DNA of 64,000 nt from Lycium barbarum. Lineage: Eukaryota; Streptophyta; Magnoliopsida; Solanales; Solanaceae. The position numbers and the translations under genes are program-made. The notes beneath the pieces were generated by a model. It had not been told where the DNA came from and ran no database searches. It saw nothing but the letters and a program-made list of their open reading frames with translations. Shown piece by piece: positions 48,921-58,795 of this stretch (position 1 is its first letter; each line of letters opens with the position of its first letter). Location of the stretch: NCBI RefSeq assembly GCF_019175385.1, contig NC_083348.1, positions 44,848,950 through 44,912,949 of the forward strand. Reading direction: 5' to 3'.

Positions 48921-48984
48921 CATACTCAGTACATATTTCGTACTGACCCCCTTTCTTCGGGGGCTGCGTTTTATGCCCGTAGGT
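48921..48984 (+). promoter_or_regulatory. Conserved LTR double stem-loop, H copy
   Basis: Stem 1 AGTAC/GTACT (loop atatttc); stem 2 CCCCC/GGGGG (loop tttcttc); then ctgcgttttatgcccgtag|gtgca. Stem 2 differs at several base pairs from CGTCC/GGACG in A and G but still pairs fully. Confidence 0.78.
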
Positions 48985-49485
48985 GCAGATATCGGTGATC
49001 CTCCGCAGTAGGCTTCACTTCTTGCTATTCCGGAGTACTCTTATCCGATCCGGAGTCCACTTTTGGTACAGACTCTTTTGTTTTGTATATATTTGGTATG
49101 TCTGACTATTTGGGTACGGCGGGGCCCTGTCTCGCCACATGTCTTTGTTTTGAGTTCGTAGAGGCCTGTAGTCATATATGTGGGGCGAGGGTCCTATGTG
49201 TTTATTGTCTGATTTTGCTTTCGGGTCTTAAAGCGGTCTGTTTGATATGATGGCCCCAAATGGCCCCTTTTGTATATATTTGTATTTTGACCGGCGATGT
49301 CTATTCCGCCGCTTTGTTTGAGTTTGATTTGATATGACCGCTTAAGACATATTTTCGATATAAATTATGTTTGATATAACTTCTTGAAAATTCTGAAATA
49401 AGTTTGGATTCGGAAATGAATATGCGATTTGGTCTGGGCACCCAGGTAGGGTGCCAGTCGCGGCCCACGGGGCTGGGTCGTGACA

Positions 49486-50139
49486 CATTCCCATGATTTT
49501 CATTCAATTCTACTCACTATAATATATATAAATCTTCCATAACATGTAAAAGAATAGAAATATTACCTTTTCTTCAATTTTTCCACTTGAGCAGTATTTT
49601 TACACTTGTCACCAAAGTAATTTTCTTGCTTCAAAAATTATACCATGTTGAAGAGGGTCTTGAACTTAGTAAAAATTCAAGAAAATTATAATTTTTGGAT
49701 CAAAGATTGGAAGCTTCAATTTTATTTTCCTCTCCTCTTGTCCGAATACCACTTAGTTCTTACTCTCAATTTGTTTTTTGTCTTGAATGTTCTAGATGTG
49801 ATGACTAAGTAGTGGCCCTTTTTTATTTATTTGATTAATTAAATTAGCACATGGGCTTGGGCCCTTTTCTTTCCCATGGCCGGCCACCCCATGGATTTGG
49901 GCCTCTCCTTTCTCTTTTTTTTTCCATTTTTCCAAGCCCAATTTCTTTTGGTTCATATTTTGTAATTCATGAAACTAATTTCCGAAATTTTAATTTTGCC
50001 CTTAGCCTTCCTCAATATTTCCGCATCAATATTTTTCATGAACAACATATATATTAAATAAAATCAAAATATTTCCTTATCTCTTACTAGTCACAATTAT
50101 TTCGATTTATCCAAATGTGCGAAATTACGGGATATAACA
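49486..50139 (-). repeat. Element D 5' LTR, piece 3 (5' end)
   Basis: Continues from cattc and matches 23211-23637, then adds about 226 bp missing from the other LTR. It ends gggatataaca, the reverse complement of the TGTTATATCCC start, next to the aagcg duplication. Confidence 0.94.
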
Positions 50140-50144
50140 AAGCG

Positions 50145-53100
50145 GCCCTCAGAACCGTATATATGCACTGGTAGGACGACAGGATCTTGAGTCTTCTCCT
50201 GACGTTGTTACAAGTATATTATCGGTATTCTCCCATGAAATGTATGCATTGATTGATCCAAGTTCTACTCTGTCATATATTACTTCTTATGTTGCTAACC
50301 GTATTGGGATGAAACCGGAGCCAATCAGACCTTTTGAGGTAGCTACACCTGTAGGAGACCCAGTAGTAGCCAGGCGGGTATGTAGGGGTTATGTGATCGT
50401 AGTTTGCGATCGTCATACTACTGCTGACCTACATGAGCTGGAGATGTTAGATTTTGACGTTATTATAGGTATAGATTGGCTAGCCTCCTGTTACGCTAAC
50501 GTTGATTGTAGAACAAAGGTGGTTCGATTCCAGTTTCCAGGAAAACCAGTGTTGGAATGGAAAGGTAAGGAGGCATCTCCGAGAGGTAGGTTTATTTCCT
50601 ACCTCAAAGCGAGAAAGATGATTGCCAAAGGCTATATTTATCACTTGGTCCGGGTCTACGACACAGAAGCAAAACCGTCGACTCTCCAATCCGTCCCAGT
50701 GGTAAATGCGTTTCCCGGATGTGTTCCTAGACGAGCTTCCAGCTCTTCCACCAGGACGGGAGATTGAGTTTACTATTGATGTGTTGCCGAATACTAAGCC
50801 CATATCGAATGGCCCCTGCGAAATGGAAGGAGTTAAAGGCACAACTGAAGGATTTGCTTGAAAAAGGCTTCATTAGACCCAGTTCATCGCCATGGGGAGC
50901 GCCTGTGTTGTTTGTAAGGAAAAAGGATGGTTCTTTACGTATGTGTATTGACTACAGACAACTGAACAAGGTGACAATAAAGAATAAATACCCACTTCCA
51001 AGGATTAATGATTTATTCGATCAGTTGCAGGGAGCCAAGTGGTTCTCAAAAATAGATCTGAGATCAGGATACCATCAAGTGAGAGTTAAGAAACAGGATA
51101 TCCCAAAAACAGCCTTCCGAACCAGATATGGCCATTATGAGTTTCGAGTGATGTCATTTGGGTTGACTAATGCTCCAGCGGTATTCATGAATTTGATTAA
51201 TAATGTGTTCGGGCCTTTCTTGGATCTATTTGTAATTGTGTTCATCGATGATATTCTAGTGTATTCTCGATCGGAGGTAGAGCATGCAGACCATTTGCGT
51301 ACCGTTGATGGAATTATTTGGGCTCGGGAGTTATATGCAAAATTTTCAAAATGTGAATTTTGGCTAAATTCTGTGACCTTTCTGGGGCACGTTATTTTGG
51401 CTAATGGTATTCGAGTGGACGCTCAGAAGATCGAAGTTGTGAAGAATTAGCCAAGACCTACAATGCCTATATAGGTTCGTAGCTTCCTCGGGTTAACTAC
51501 TATAGGAGATTTGTAGAGGGATGTTCTTCTATTTCTGCCCCACTGACGAAGCTGACTCAAAAATTGGCTAAGTTTCGGTGGACGGACGCATGTGAGCGTA
51601 GCTTTCAGGAGCTAAAAGATAGGTTGACTTCGGCCCCAGTCCTGATACTCCCCGAAGGATCGGAGGGCTATGTTATTTACTGTGATGCTTCAGGCGTTGG
51701 ACTAGGTTGTGTGTTGATGCAGCATGGCAAAGTAATAGCTTATGCCTCACGGCAGTTGATGAAACACGAGAAGAATTATCCGACCCACGACCTAGAGTTG
51801 GCTGTAGTTATTCATGCATTGAAGATATGGAGACATTATTTATATGTTGTTCATAGAGATATTTATACAGATCATAAGAGCCTCCAATATATCTTCAAAC
51901 AGAAGGAATTGAACTTACGACAACGGCGATGGTTGGAATTATTAAAGGATTATGATGTGAGCATTTTATACCACCCGGGAAAAGCGAATGTGGTAGCTGA
52001 CGCTCTCAGCCGCAAATCCATGGGTAGTCTATGTGATGTGCAGCCAGAAAAGAGAGAGCTAGCTCGGGAACTTCAACAGCTAGCCAGCCTAGGAGTTCGC
52101 TTGACAGAGGCAGTGCGGGAGTCACTGTTCAGGACTTGGCTGTTTCATCCTTAATGGAGGAAGTAAAGAAGTGCCAATATGAAGACCCTGTGTTAGTTCA
52201 TTATAGGGATGTGATTTCCCAGAAGGAGAAGTCACAATTTGACATCCCTGTGGATGGAATCCTTAGATATCAAGGAAGATTATGTGTTCCTAATGTTGTA
52301 GGGCTACGTCAGCAGATCTTGGATGAAGCCCATTATTCTCGTTATTTCGTCCATCCAGGAGCGACAAAGATGTACCATGATATTAAATATATATATACTG
52401 ATGGGATGGCATGAAGAAGGATATAGCGGAGTTCGTGGCCCAATGTCCTAATTGTCATCAGGTCAAGATGGAGCATTAGAAGCCCGGAGGATTACTGCAA
52501 CCTATAGAGATCCCAACTTGGAAATGGGAGGCGATTAATATGGACTTCATTACAGTCTTACCTCGTTCCCGGCGTAAGTATGATCATATATGGGTGATAG
52601 TGGATAGACTCACAAAGTCAGCCCATTTTCTGCCAGTCAGAATGACATACTCAGCAGAAGATTATGCAAAGTTATATATCAAATAGATAGCGCGACTTCA
52701 CGGTGTTCCAGTATCCATTATCACTGATCGAGAAGCACAGTTTACGACTAATTTTCGGAGGTCCTTCCAAGAAGTGTTGGGAACACAAGTGAAACTTAGT
52801 ACAGCATTCCACCCGTAAATTTACGAGCAGGCGGAGCGCACTATCCAAACCCTTGAAGATATGCTGAGGGCATGTGTGCTAGATTTTGGAGGCAATTGGG
52901 ATGATCACTTGCCACTTATTGAATTTGCGTATAACATTAGTTATCACTCTAGTATTTAGATGGCCCCATATGAGGCTCTGTACGGGAGGAAGTGTAGATC
53001 GCCTATTGGATGGTTCGAAGTGGGAGAGACAAAATTAGTGGGCCCAGACTTGACTTAGAAAGCAGTAGAGAAGGTTAAGCTTATTGAGGGTCGACTATTA

Positions 53101-53625
53101 ACAGCTCAAAGTCGTCAGAAATACTATGTAGACAATCGTCGGCGAAACTTGGAATTCAAAGTTAACGACTGGGTATTCTTGAAAGTATCACCGATGAAAG
53201 GCGTGATGAGATTTGGCAAGAAAGGGAAGCTTAGTCCTCGGTACATTGGACCTTATAAGATTGTGCGCAAGGTAGGCCAAGTAGCTTATGAACTAGATTT
53301 GCCTTCATAGTTGGAATCTGTCCACCCAGCGTTTCACGTGTCCATGCTTCGCAAATGTGTTGGAGACCCTTATAGGATTATGCCTACAGACGATGTACGA
53401 GTCACTGAGAAACTGTCCTATGAGGAAGTACCTGTTGCTATACTGGATAGGCAAGTCCGAAGGCTTAGAACCAAGGACGTAGCTTCAGTCAAAGTCCTAT
53501 GGAGAAATAATAACAAGGAAGAGATAACCTAGGAAACTGAGGAGGACATGAAATCTAGATACCCGCATTTATTCCCACCCCCAGAAGACGTGCAGACAGG
53601 GCCATCAGCACCCTCAGGTATGTAA
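50145..53625 (+). pseudogene. Element C protease, RT, RNase H and integrase
   Basis: The continuation of C after D. Protease with DPSS in place of DPGS near 50266; a frame change near 50716; RT from YRMAPA (50796) with VFIDDI near 51240; stop at 51448 (TGG-to-TAG); indels near 51460-51560; RNase H from about 51580 (YCDASG near 51678); frame shift near 52110-52130; integrase core from about 52535 with stops at 52477, 52957, 53056 and others; C-terminal region with [13 protein letters not shown] (53316) and a chromodomain tail whose TWE is broken by TAG (53528). Several stops fit CAG-to-TAG or TGG-to-TAG. The coding end is probably the TAA near 53625. Confidence 0.93.
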
Positions 53626-53786
53626 TGCTTCTCTAAAGTGATTTTTTGGTCGTGTGTGGCCAGTATGGATATTGATGTTGTAGCCCGGTGAGGCGATTAT
53701 ATGTTTTGGGTTGTTGTGACAGGATGGTAGTGGTACAATTACAGGGGAAACTCTGGAGAAATTTTCATAGAATTCCCTAAGAGCTT

Positions 53787-53822
53787 AACATTCGAGGACG
53801 AATGTTCCTAAGGGGGGACGAA
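53787..53822 (+). promoter_or_regulatory. Inverted repeat and polypurine tract of C
   Basis: The perfect AACATTCG-AGGA-CGAATGTT repeat (53787-53806) is followed by the purine tract aaggggggacgaa (53810-53822), which touches the 3' LTR. Confidence 0.88.
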
Positions 53823-54200
53823 TGTTACACCTCGAAAATATTTCGCGTCATTTGCGTCGTAAGTAAACTAAAGTAAGCTCGGGGAGGTCATGGAACCCTT
53901 ATAAGGTTAATGAATACTCTTAACAAGTGTAAGCAAATGCCTAAAGGTTCCGAGACCAAGCAAATCGAAGAAAATAAATTTGTCGAAAAATTTGGCAAAA
54001 AGGTTGGCAGAATTTTGGGTAGATTTTTAGTCAACTTTGGAGGGGTATATCTCCTAGTATATGTGGGGTTTTTAGGTGTTTCAAAAGCCTAAAATGAATT
54101 TCGTTGACTCTAGTTTCCAACACAATAAACCACTCATTGATAGGACATCGAAGTAGAGAATTATGGATGTTACAAGTTCAGCTGACAAAGCAGAAACGCG

Positions 54201-54292
54201 TGCTAAAGTACTGCTACAGTAACCGACTTGCTACAGTAATGCTACAGTAAAATGCTATAGTGACCCAACCCGAATTTGACCCCTATATAAAG
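54201..54292 (+). promoter_or_regulatory. Repeated GCTACAGTA motifs and TATA box, C 3' LTR
   Basis: About five copies of GCTAMAGTA/GCTACAGTAA or a near variant lie within 65 bp, ending about 20 bp before CTATATAAAGGG. B integrated into the equivalent block of the 5' LTR. Confidence 0.7.
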
Positions 54293-55496
54293 GGTAAAAA
54301 CCCCTTTTTTCACCAGATTTTGCTCGGATTTTTCCAGAAAATCCCAGAAAATATATAAGGGAGGTGAGCCTATCATAAAATTGAGTGATTTTTGAGCGAC
54401 GGGGTATTATTTTAGGTTCGGATAGCGGGTGGTCGTAATTCTAGTATTGTTGTGTGGTGGATTCTAGCGTGGATTCAAAGCGGATATTGGAGATATTACT
54501 ATTTCAATGAGAATAAGGTATGAATCTCCTTCTAATTACGTTAATACCGGTTTATTCGCGAAGATAGAATGGTTAAATAATTGTATAGTAAGTTGGTTAG
54601 TTATGGAAGTTGGAAAACAGCGTGTGGGCTATTTTATGGAATACTTTGGTGTTGGAAATGATGTTATTGATGTTGGTATTGTTGTTGTTGTTGTTGGTAG
54701 GTTGTTGAATTGAGAATTCGGGCTAGGCATATAAACAGGGGAGATACTGCCTGATATTCGGCAGAATAAAAAATAGTTTGATTTGAAAACTTTGAACAAG
54801 TGTGCGATAAAGAGTCTAACGTTAGTGTAAATCTTCTCGAATGTAGATTTATTGGACGGATAAGCGTAACTAGTAGGAGGTCGAACAGGTATGTTAAGGC
54901 TCATCCCTTTCTTTCAAAGGCATGATTCCTATGTTTGATTCCATAAATGTTTCCATAACCTCCTTGTTTCTAAACATTAGAAGTTCATGATTCAAGGCAT
55001 GACTCCTTTCCTTATAATCCATAAATGTTTTCCAAAATGTCTGTATTTTCCAAATCAGAGATTTATGATTTTGGAAGCTCTTATGACAACAACGATGGCC
55101 ATGTGTTTTTTACAATGATAACAGTGATGTCAAAGATGAGCACATCTCTATGATGTTTATGATAATGATGATTTTATGTTTAAAAGTCTCAAGTTATGAG
55201 ATCAATGATAATATGAGAATGTTGAGCTGTTTCCTGATTTTCTTAATTTTATTCATTGATGATGACTCTATTTCTAAAAGCTCCAAAGTGTATGAATTGA
55301 TGCTTTATGATACTTATGATCTTACTCTATGTTTTCCCTTGATGTTATTCTTCATTGATAGCCTTATAATGCTAGTCCCTTCAAGGTGAGACACGACGAT
55401 CACGATTATTCCATAATACAATCGGAGGTTACCGGCCTTACGTCACTCCGATGGAGTTATAGCTTTTGATTGGGCTCTTATGCATGCTTATGTTGT

Positions 55497-55690
55497 GATG
55501 ATTACACCGTTCCTATACGGCCAGGCAGCACCACTACGGAGGGCGTAGTGGGCGGCTTATGGATGATTACATCGTGCCTATACGGCCGGGCAGCACCACT
55601 ACGCTGGGCGTAGTGGGCGGCTTATGGATGATGATAATAACACCGTGTTTATATGGCACGGGCAGCACCACTAGTGGGCGACACGAGAGA
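55497..55690 (+). repeat. Three-unit minisatellite in C 3' LTR
   Basis: Homologous to 18585-18775. Units carry CCTATACGGCC and the CCACTAC..GTAGTGG hairpin. Hairpin arms are better preserved here than in the 5' LTR. Confidence 0.85.
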
Positions 55691-56297
55691 ATTACCCCGG
55701 ACGTGGGCTAACAATGTTATTTGATTCAGACAGTTATGTATGAATGTGTAATATGTTAAAAGGTAAAGATGAGCATGCATGATTCCGCCTTAAGAGGCAA
55801 GTAGTTACAGTTGTACTCTCTTCTTATGTCTTCTATACTTCCTTATATGTTATTATACATGCCTTACATACTCAGTACTCTGTTTGTACTGACGTCGTTT
55901 CTTTTAAGGACGCTTCGTTCATGCCCGCAGGTAAGCAGGTTGACGCGTCTGACCCTTAGGAGCTCCATTAGCGGCATCTTAACAGCGCTCCAGTTGTCCC
56001 AGAGCTATAGCTTATTAGTACTACTCTTGTGTATATATTTGGGCATGGTGAAATCCTGCCCCATCCTCGTGGATGTGGATAGATGTTTCATAACTTTGTC
56101 TGTCCTTGTTGTTGTATAATATTTTGGTAAAGCTTATTGACATATGCTTACGGGTATAGCTATTGATGACTGTATTAAGTGAGATATGCATGAATTGTCC
56201 ATATGGCCCGCTTAGTAGTGAAAGTGGAATGTTAGACTAGAGGTGTTCGGTAAGCTAGTACCGGGTACCCGTCATGGCCTCTAGTGGGGTCGTGACA

Positions 56298-56390
56298 AAA
56301 ATCATCCTGAAATGTTTCACATAACAACAATATGATACACCAACCCTCATTTATTCATTCACACTTAACCCGAATCTACGGAATGTTACA
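56298..56390 (-). repeat. 5' terminus of X LTR (right of insertion C)
   Basis: Begins with aaaat, the right target duplication of C. It ends ..ggaatgttaca, giving TGTAACATTCCG as the minus-strand LTR start next to a polypurine tract. It joins 4345-5894 once C is removed. Confidence 0.8.
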
Positions 56391-56425
56391 TTATTCCCCC
56401 CTTAGGATCATTCGTCCTCGAATGA
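56391..56425 (-). promoter_or_regulatory. Polypurine tract and variant inverted repeat next to X LTR
   Basis: The purine tract (complement of 56391-56404) follows an inverted repeat TCATTCG-AGGA-CGAATGA (56408-56425). The outermost arm bases differ from those of the other elements, but they differ on both sides together. Confidence 0.8.
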
Positions 56426-56478
56426 AAGTAAGGCTTAAAGTTTTCACGAAGATCAAGAATAATCAACAACCCAAGGTT

Positions 56479-56608
56479 TTAACACTTACTTGAAATAGTG
56501 AATAAGTGAGGGTATCTCTTCTTTATATCCTCCTCTGCTTCCCAAGTCACTTCTTGGCTATTATGGTTTCGCTGTAGCTTTTCTCTTAGGCGACATCACT
56601 GAAATCAT
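56479..56608 (-). pseudogene. Element J: gag start fused to a chromodomain end
   Basis: On the minus strand MISVMSPKRKATA, the gag start of K-like elements (56608 down to about 56572), is joined directly to a chromodomain-like end (SQEVTWEAEEDIKKRYPHLF in another frame, to 56479). The fusion reads into a stop after about 15 codons. Both parents can supply gctacag at the joint (56572-56578), so a deletion or template switch at 7-base microhomology removed about 5 kb or more of gag-pol. No functional product is expected. Confidence 0.85.
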
Positions 56609-56788
56609 AACACACAATTAGGGAGGGGAAAATCTCATAACATGGCTCTATGGCACGATCTAGTAAGAAGAAGAATGGTCAATTTTCCTAAATGCCTCGC
56701 AGCCTCCTGTTTATAAGTGTGGCGCGCTTCACACCCATAAATAAGACTCTACTAGACACGGCTCGTAGACACGCTCTAGGACGGAACT

Positions 56789-56800
56789 GCTCTGATACCA
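56789..56800 (-). promoter_or_regulatory. Primer binding site next to LTR 56805
   Basis: TGGTATCAGAGC on the minus strand, four bases from the LTR: a perfect match. The leader (56609-56788) aligns with the leader of K. Confidence 0.9.
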
Positions 56801-56804
56801 CTTT

Positions 56805-58795
56805 TGTCAAGACCTGACTAGGGGGCCATGACGGGTACCCGGAGCTGACTACTGAGCACCTCACATTAGGCAGATCATCATACTCAACCTGAACATATAT
56901 AATCTCCTAATCAACACAAGTCTATATACATAAGCTCGCACGGCTGCAAAAATGATATACAATTGTACAGTGTGCTCATCATGGGACATCGACTACCCAC
57001 ACATACGTATCTACAAGCCTCTACTAGAGTACTAGACATAAGGACGGGACAATACCGCGTCATGCCCAAAACACATGTACACAAAATAAAGTATATCAAA
57101 CAGCACCTCCGGAATAATGGAGTGCTCCTGAGCGTCTGCTGATCAACACCTATGAATCTGGGTCGCCTCCCTGTCTACCTATGGGCATGAACACAGCATC
57201 CAAAAAGAAAGGACGTCAGTACGAACATTGTACTGAGTATGTAAGCATGAATAATAATAGCATAATAAATAAAAAATGGAACATGAGCTGGAGATATAAC
57301 ATGCTTAACCTTTAAAGGGAAACACATGTATGCATATCATTTATACTATCATCGTTAACCCGCGTCCGGGTAACTATCACATGCCGCCCACTAGTAGTGT
57401 CATATCTGGCCATATAGGCACGGTGTAATCGTGAGCAGCCCGCATTAGCGGTTACACGTCCGGCCATATAGGCACAGTGTAATCATATGCAACCCGCCTT
57501 CGCGGTTACATTTCCGGCCATATAGGCACGGTGGAATCTCATCATCATACGTATCTCATAAAGTATGCATAAGAAATCAATTAAGTACTACAACTCTATC
57601 GGGGTAACGTAAGGTCGAGAACTCCCAATATACATTATGGAGTAATCATAATCATCATACCTCACCATGAAGGAATTAACATTATAAGGTGGATTTAGCA
57701 ACAATGGATACATCAAAGAATCATATAGGGATCATTAGCGTCATGGAAATATCATATCATAAGCTTTTGGATCTCTAGGCTTAGACTCATCATTATCGTT
57801 ATCATACCCATGACATATCTCTTGTCTTTATCTCATAGGAAGCTCTTTACAAACATCGACTCATATTTTCCGGAATGTAAGAAGGTCATGGAACAATAAA
57901 GGGAGTCATGTCATAGGAGTCATGCCTTAGAAAATAAGGGACTAGCCTTACATACCTTTACGTTTCGCTAACTTTATCACTTGAACGCTTCCCTCCAATG
58001 TTCACGTTTCTACCTTCAAGAGGGTTCGTACTAAAATTAGATAATCGAAGACATACTTAGGCTTAAGCTAAAGCTAACGAAAACTGGGTAACATCTCCTT
58101 TATTTTGATGACTTCCTCCACATAATAAACAACTCCCATAATATCTTAATCAATAACTTCATCAAGCTAGACATTATTAAATTCTCAACATTCCCTATGA
58201 AACTCCTTCATAATCCTAACTATGGCACCATACCGTATCCGACCTCATACAATGCCCCTACAACATCTTTATTACTATTCATAACAATATTATACTCATT
58301 ACATATCAAGAGCTATGATTCAAGAATATCATTATTTTCATAATTGCACCCCATATTCTCCCCCCTTCAGTAATCCAAGTCTTTCAACCTCTCAATACTT
58401 GTAACAACATGGAAATAACATAAAACTCACCTTACTCACTTGGGAATAAGCCTTGAGTCAATCTACTCCATTAGCATGGAATCTCCCACTCGGGTAACAA
58501 AGAAATTCTTACTCGTCACAAACCCAAAGAAGCTTCTTAGTACATGAATCTCTTAATCTCGGCTTTTGATCTTGGTTTCTTGGAATAGATTCGTTGTAGA
58601 AAATAGAGGGAGGGTTTTAGAGGGTTCTAGAGAGATATAAGATCTATTTTTAGGAGAAATATTGGAATAAAACGTGGGAACTTGTATTTATAACCAGGGT
58701 TGGAAAGTTGCAGATCCGCGAGTTGACGAGCAGGGTCGACGGTCGTTGACGTGTCAACGGTCCATCGACATGCTCCGTCAAACTACCGCCTGAAA
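56805..58795 (-). repeat. K-family LTR, truncated at its 5' end
   Basis: Its minus-strand end GGTCTTGACA lies beside the primer site; the first 500 bp align with the K LTR at 63498 at about 95%. It breaks off at 58795 into K integrase, so its start is missing. It can be the 5' LTR of J, the 3' LTR of K, or one LTR shared by both. It contains a minisatellite (57355-57545), double stem-loop (57179-57249), TATA (atttataa near 58686) and short inverted cgacggtc/gtcaacgg motifs (58710-58790). Confidence 0.88.
57355..57545 (-). repeat. Minisatellite in K-family LTR
   Basis: Three units of about 60 bp share ggccatataggcacggtgtaat, the reverse complement of the C-family ATTACACCGTGCCTATA unit. The core unit is thus shared by families whose LTRs otherwise differ. 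Confidence 0.82.

Larger units (their letters stand above)
46568..49485 (+). repeat. Solo LTR H (2918 bp), B-related family
   Basis: It starts TGTTATGTCCCG, ends GGGTCGTGACA and is flanked by cattc (46563-46567, 49486-49490). It aligns along its length with the LTRs of B in opposite orientation, but is clearly diverged from them. Palindrome 46854-46874, TATA 46885-46893, donor-like GAAAAG|GTAAG (47122), predicted mini-exon 47902-47953, double stem-loop 48921-48984. Confidence 0.96.
20956..50139 (-). mobile_element. Element D: Tekay-like retrotransposon hosting four further insertions
   Basis: Bounded by aagcg duplications (20951-20955, 50140-50144) within C. On the minus strand: 5' LTR in three pieces (49486-50139, 44595-46567, 41859-42150), primer site (41844-41855), gag (40875-41656, then 37494-37782), pol (33799-37493), then a deletion that removed the integrase end, polypurine tract and part of the 3' LTR, and finally the 3' LTR remainder (20956-23637). 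It is interrupted by E and by solo LTRs I, G and H. The pieced 5' LTR totals about 2,909 bp. Confidence 0.95.
5895..56297 (+). mobile_element. Element C: Tekay-like retrotransposon carrying nested insertions
   Basis: Complete at both ends, with target duplications aaaat at 5890-5894 and 56298-56302. Removing B plus its duplication (11,020 bp) and D plus its duplication (29,189 bp) leaves about 10.2 kb. In order: 5' LTR (5895-6291 and 17312-19418), primer site (19423), gag (19622-20955), pol (50145-53625), polypurine tract (53810), 3' LTR (53823-56297). The two LTRs differ by a few percent, more than those of B or E, consistent with C being older than what it contains. Confidence 0.95.
53823..56297 (+). 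repeat. Element C 3' LTR (2475 bp), uninterrupted
   Basis: Starts TGTTACACCTCG, ends GGGTCGTGACA. It holds repeated GCTACAGTAA motifs (54201-54265), TATA (54284-54292), a donor-like AATAAG|GTATG (near 54516), a minisatellite (55497-55690) and the double stem-loop (55863-55934). It shows what the 5' LTR looked like before B inserted. It is followed by the aaaat duplication. Confidence 0.95.
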
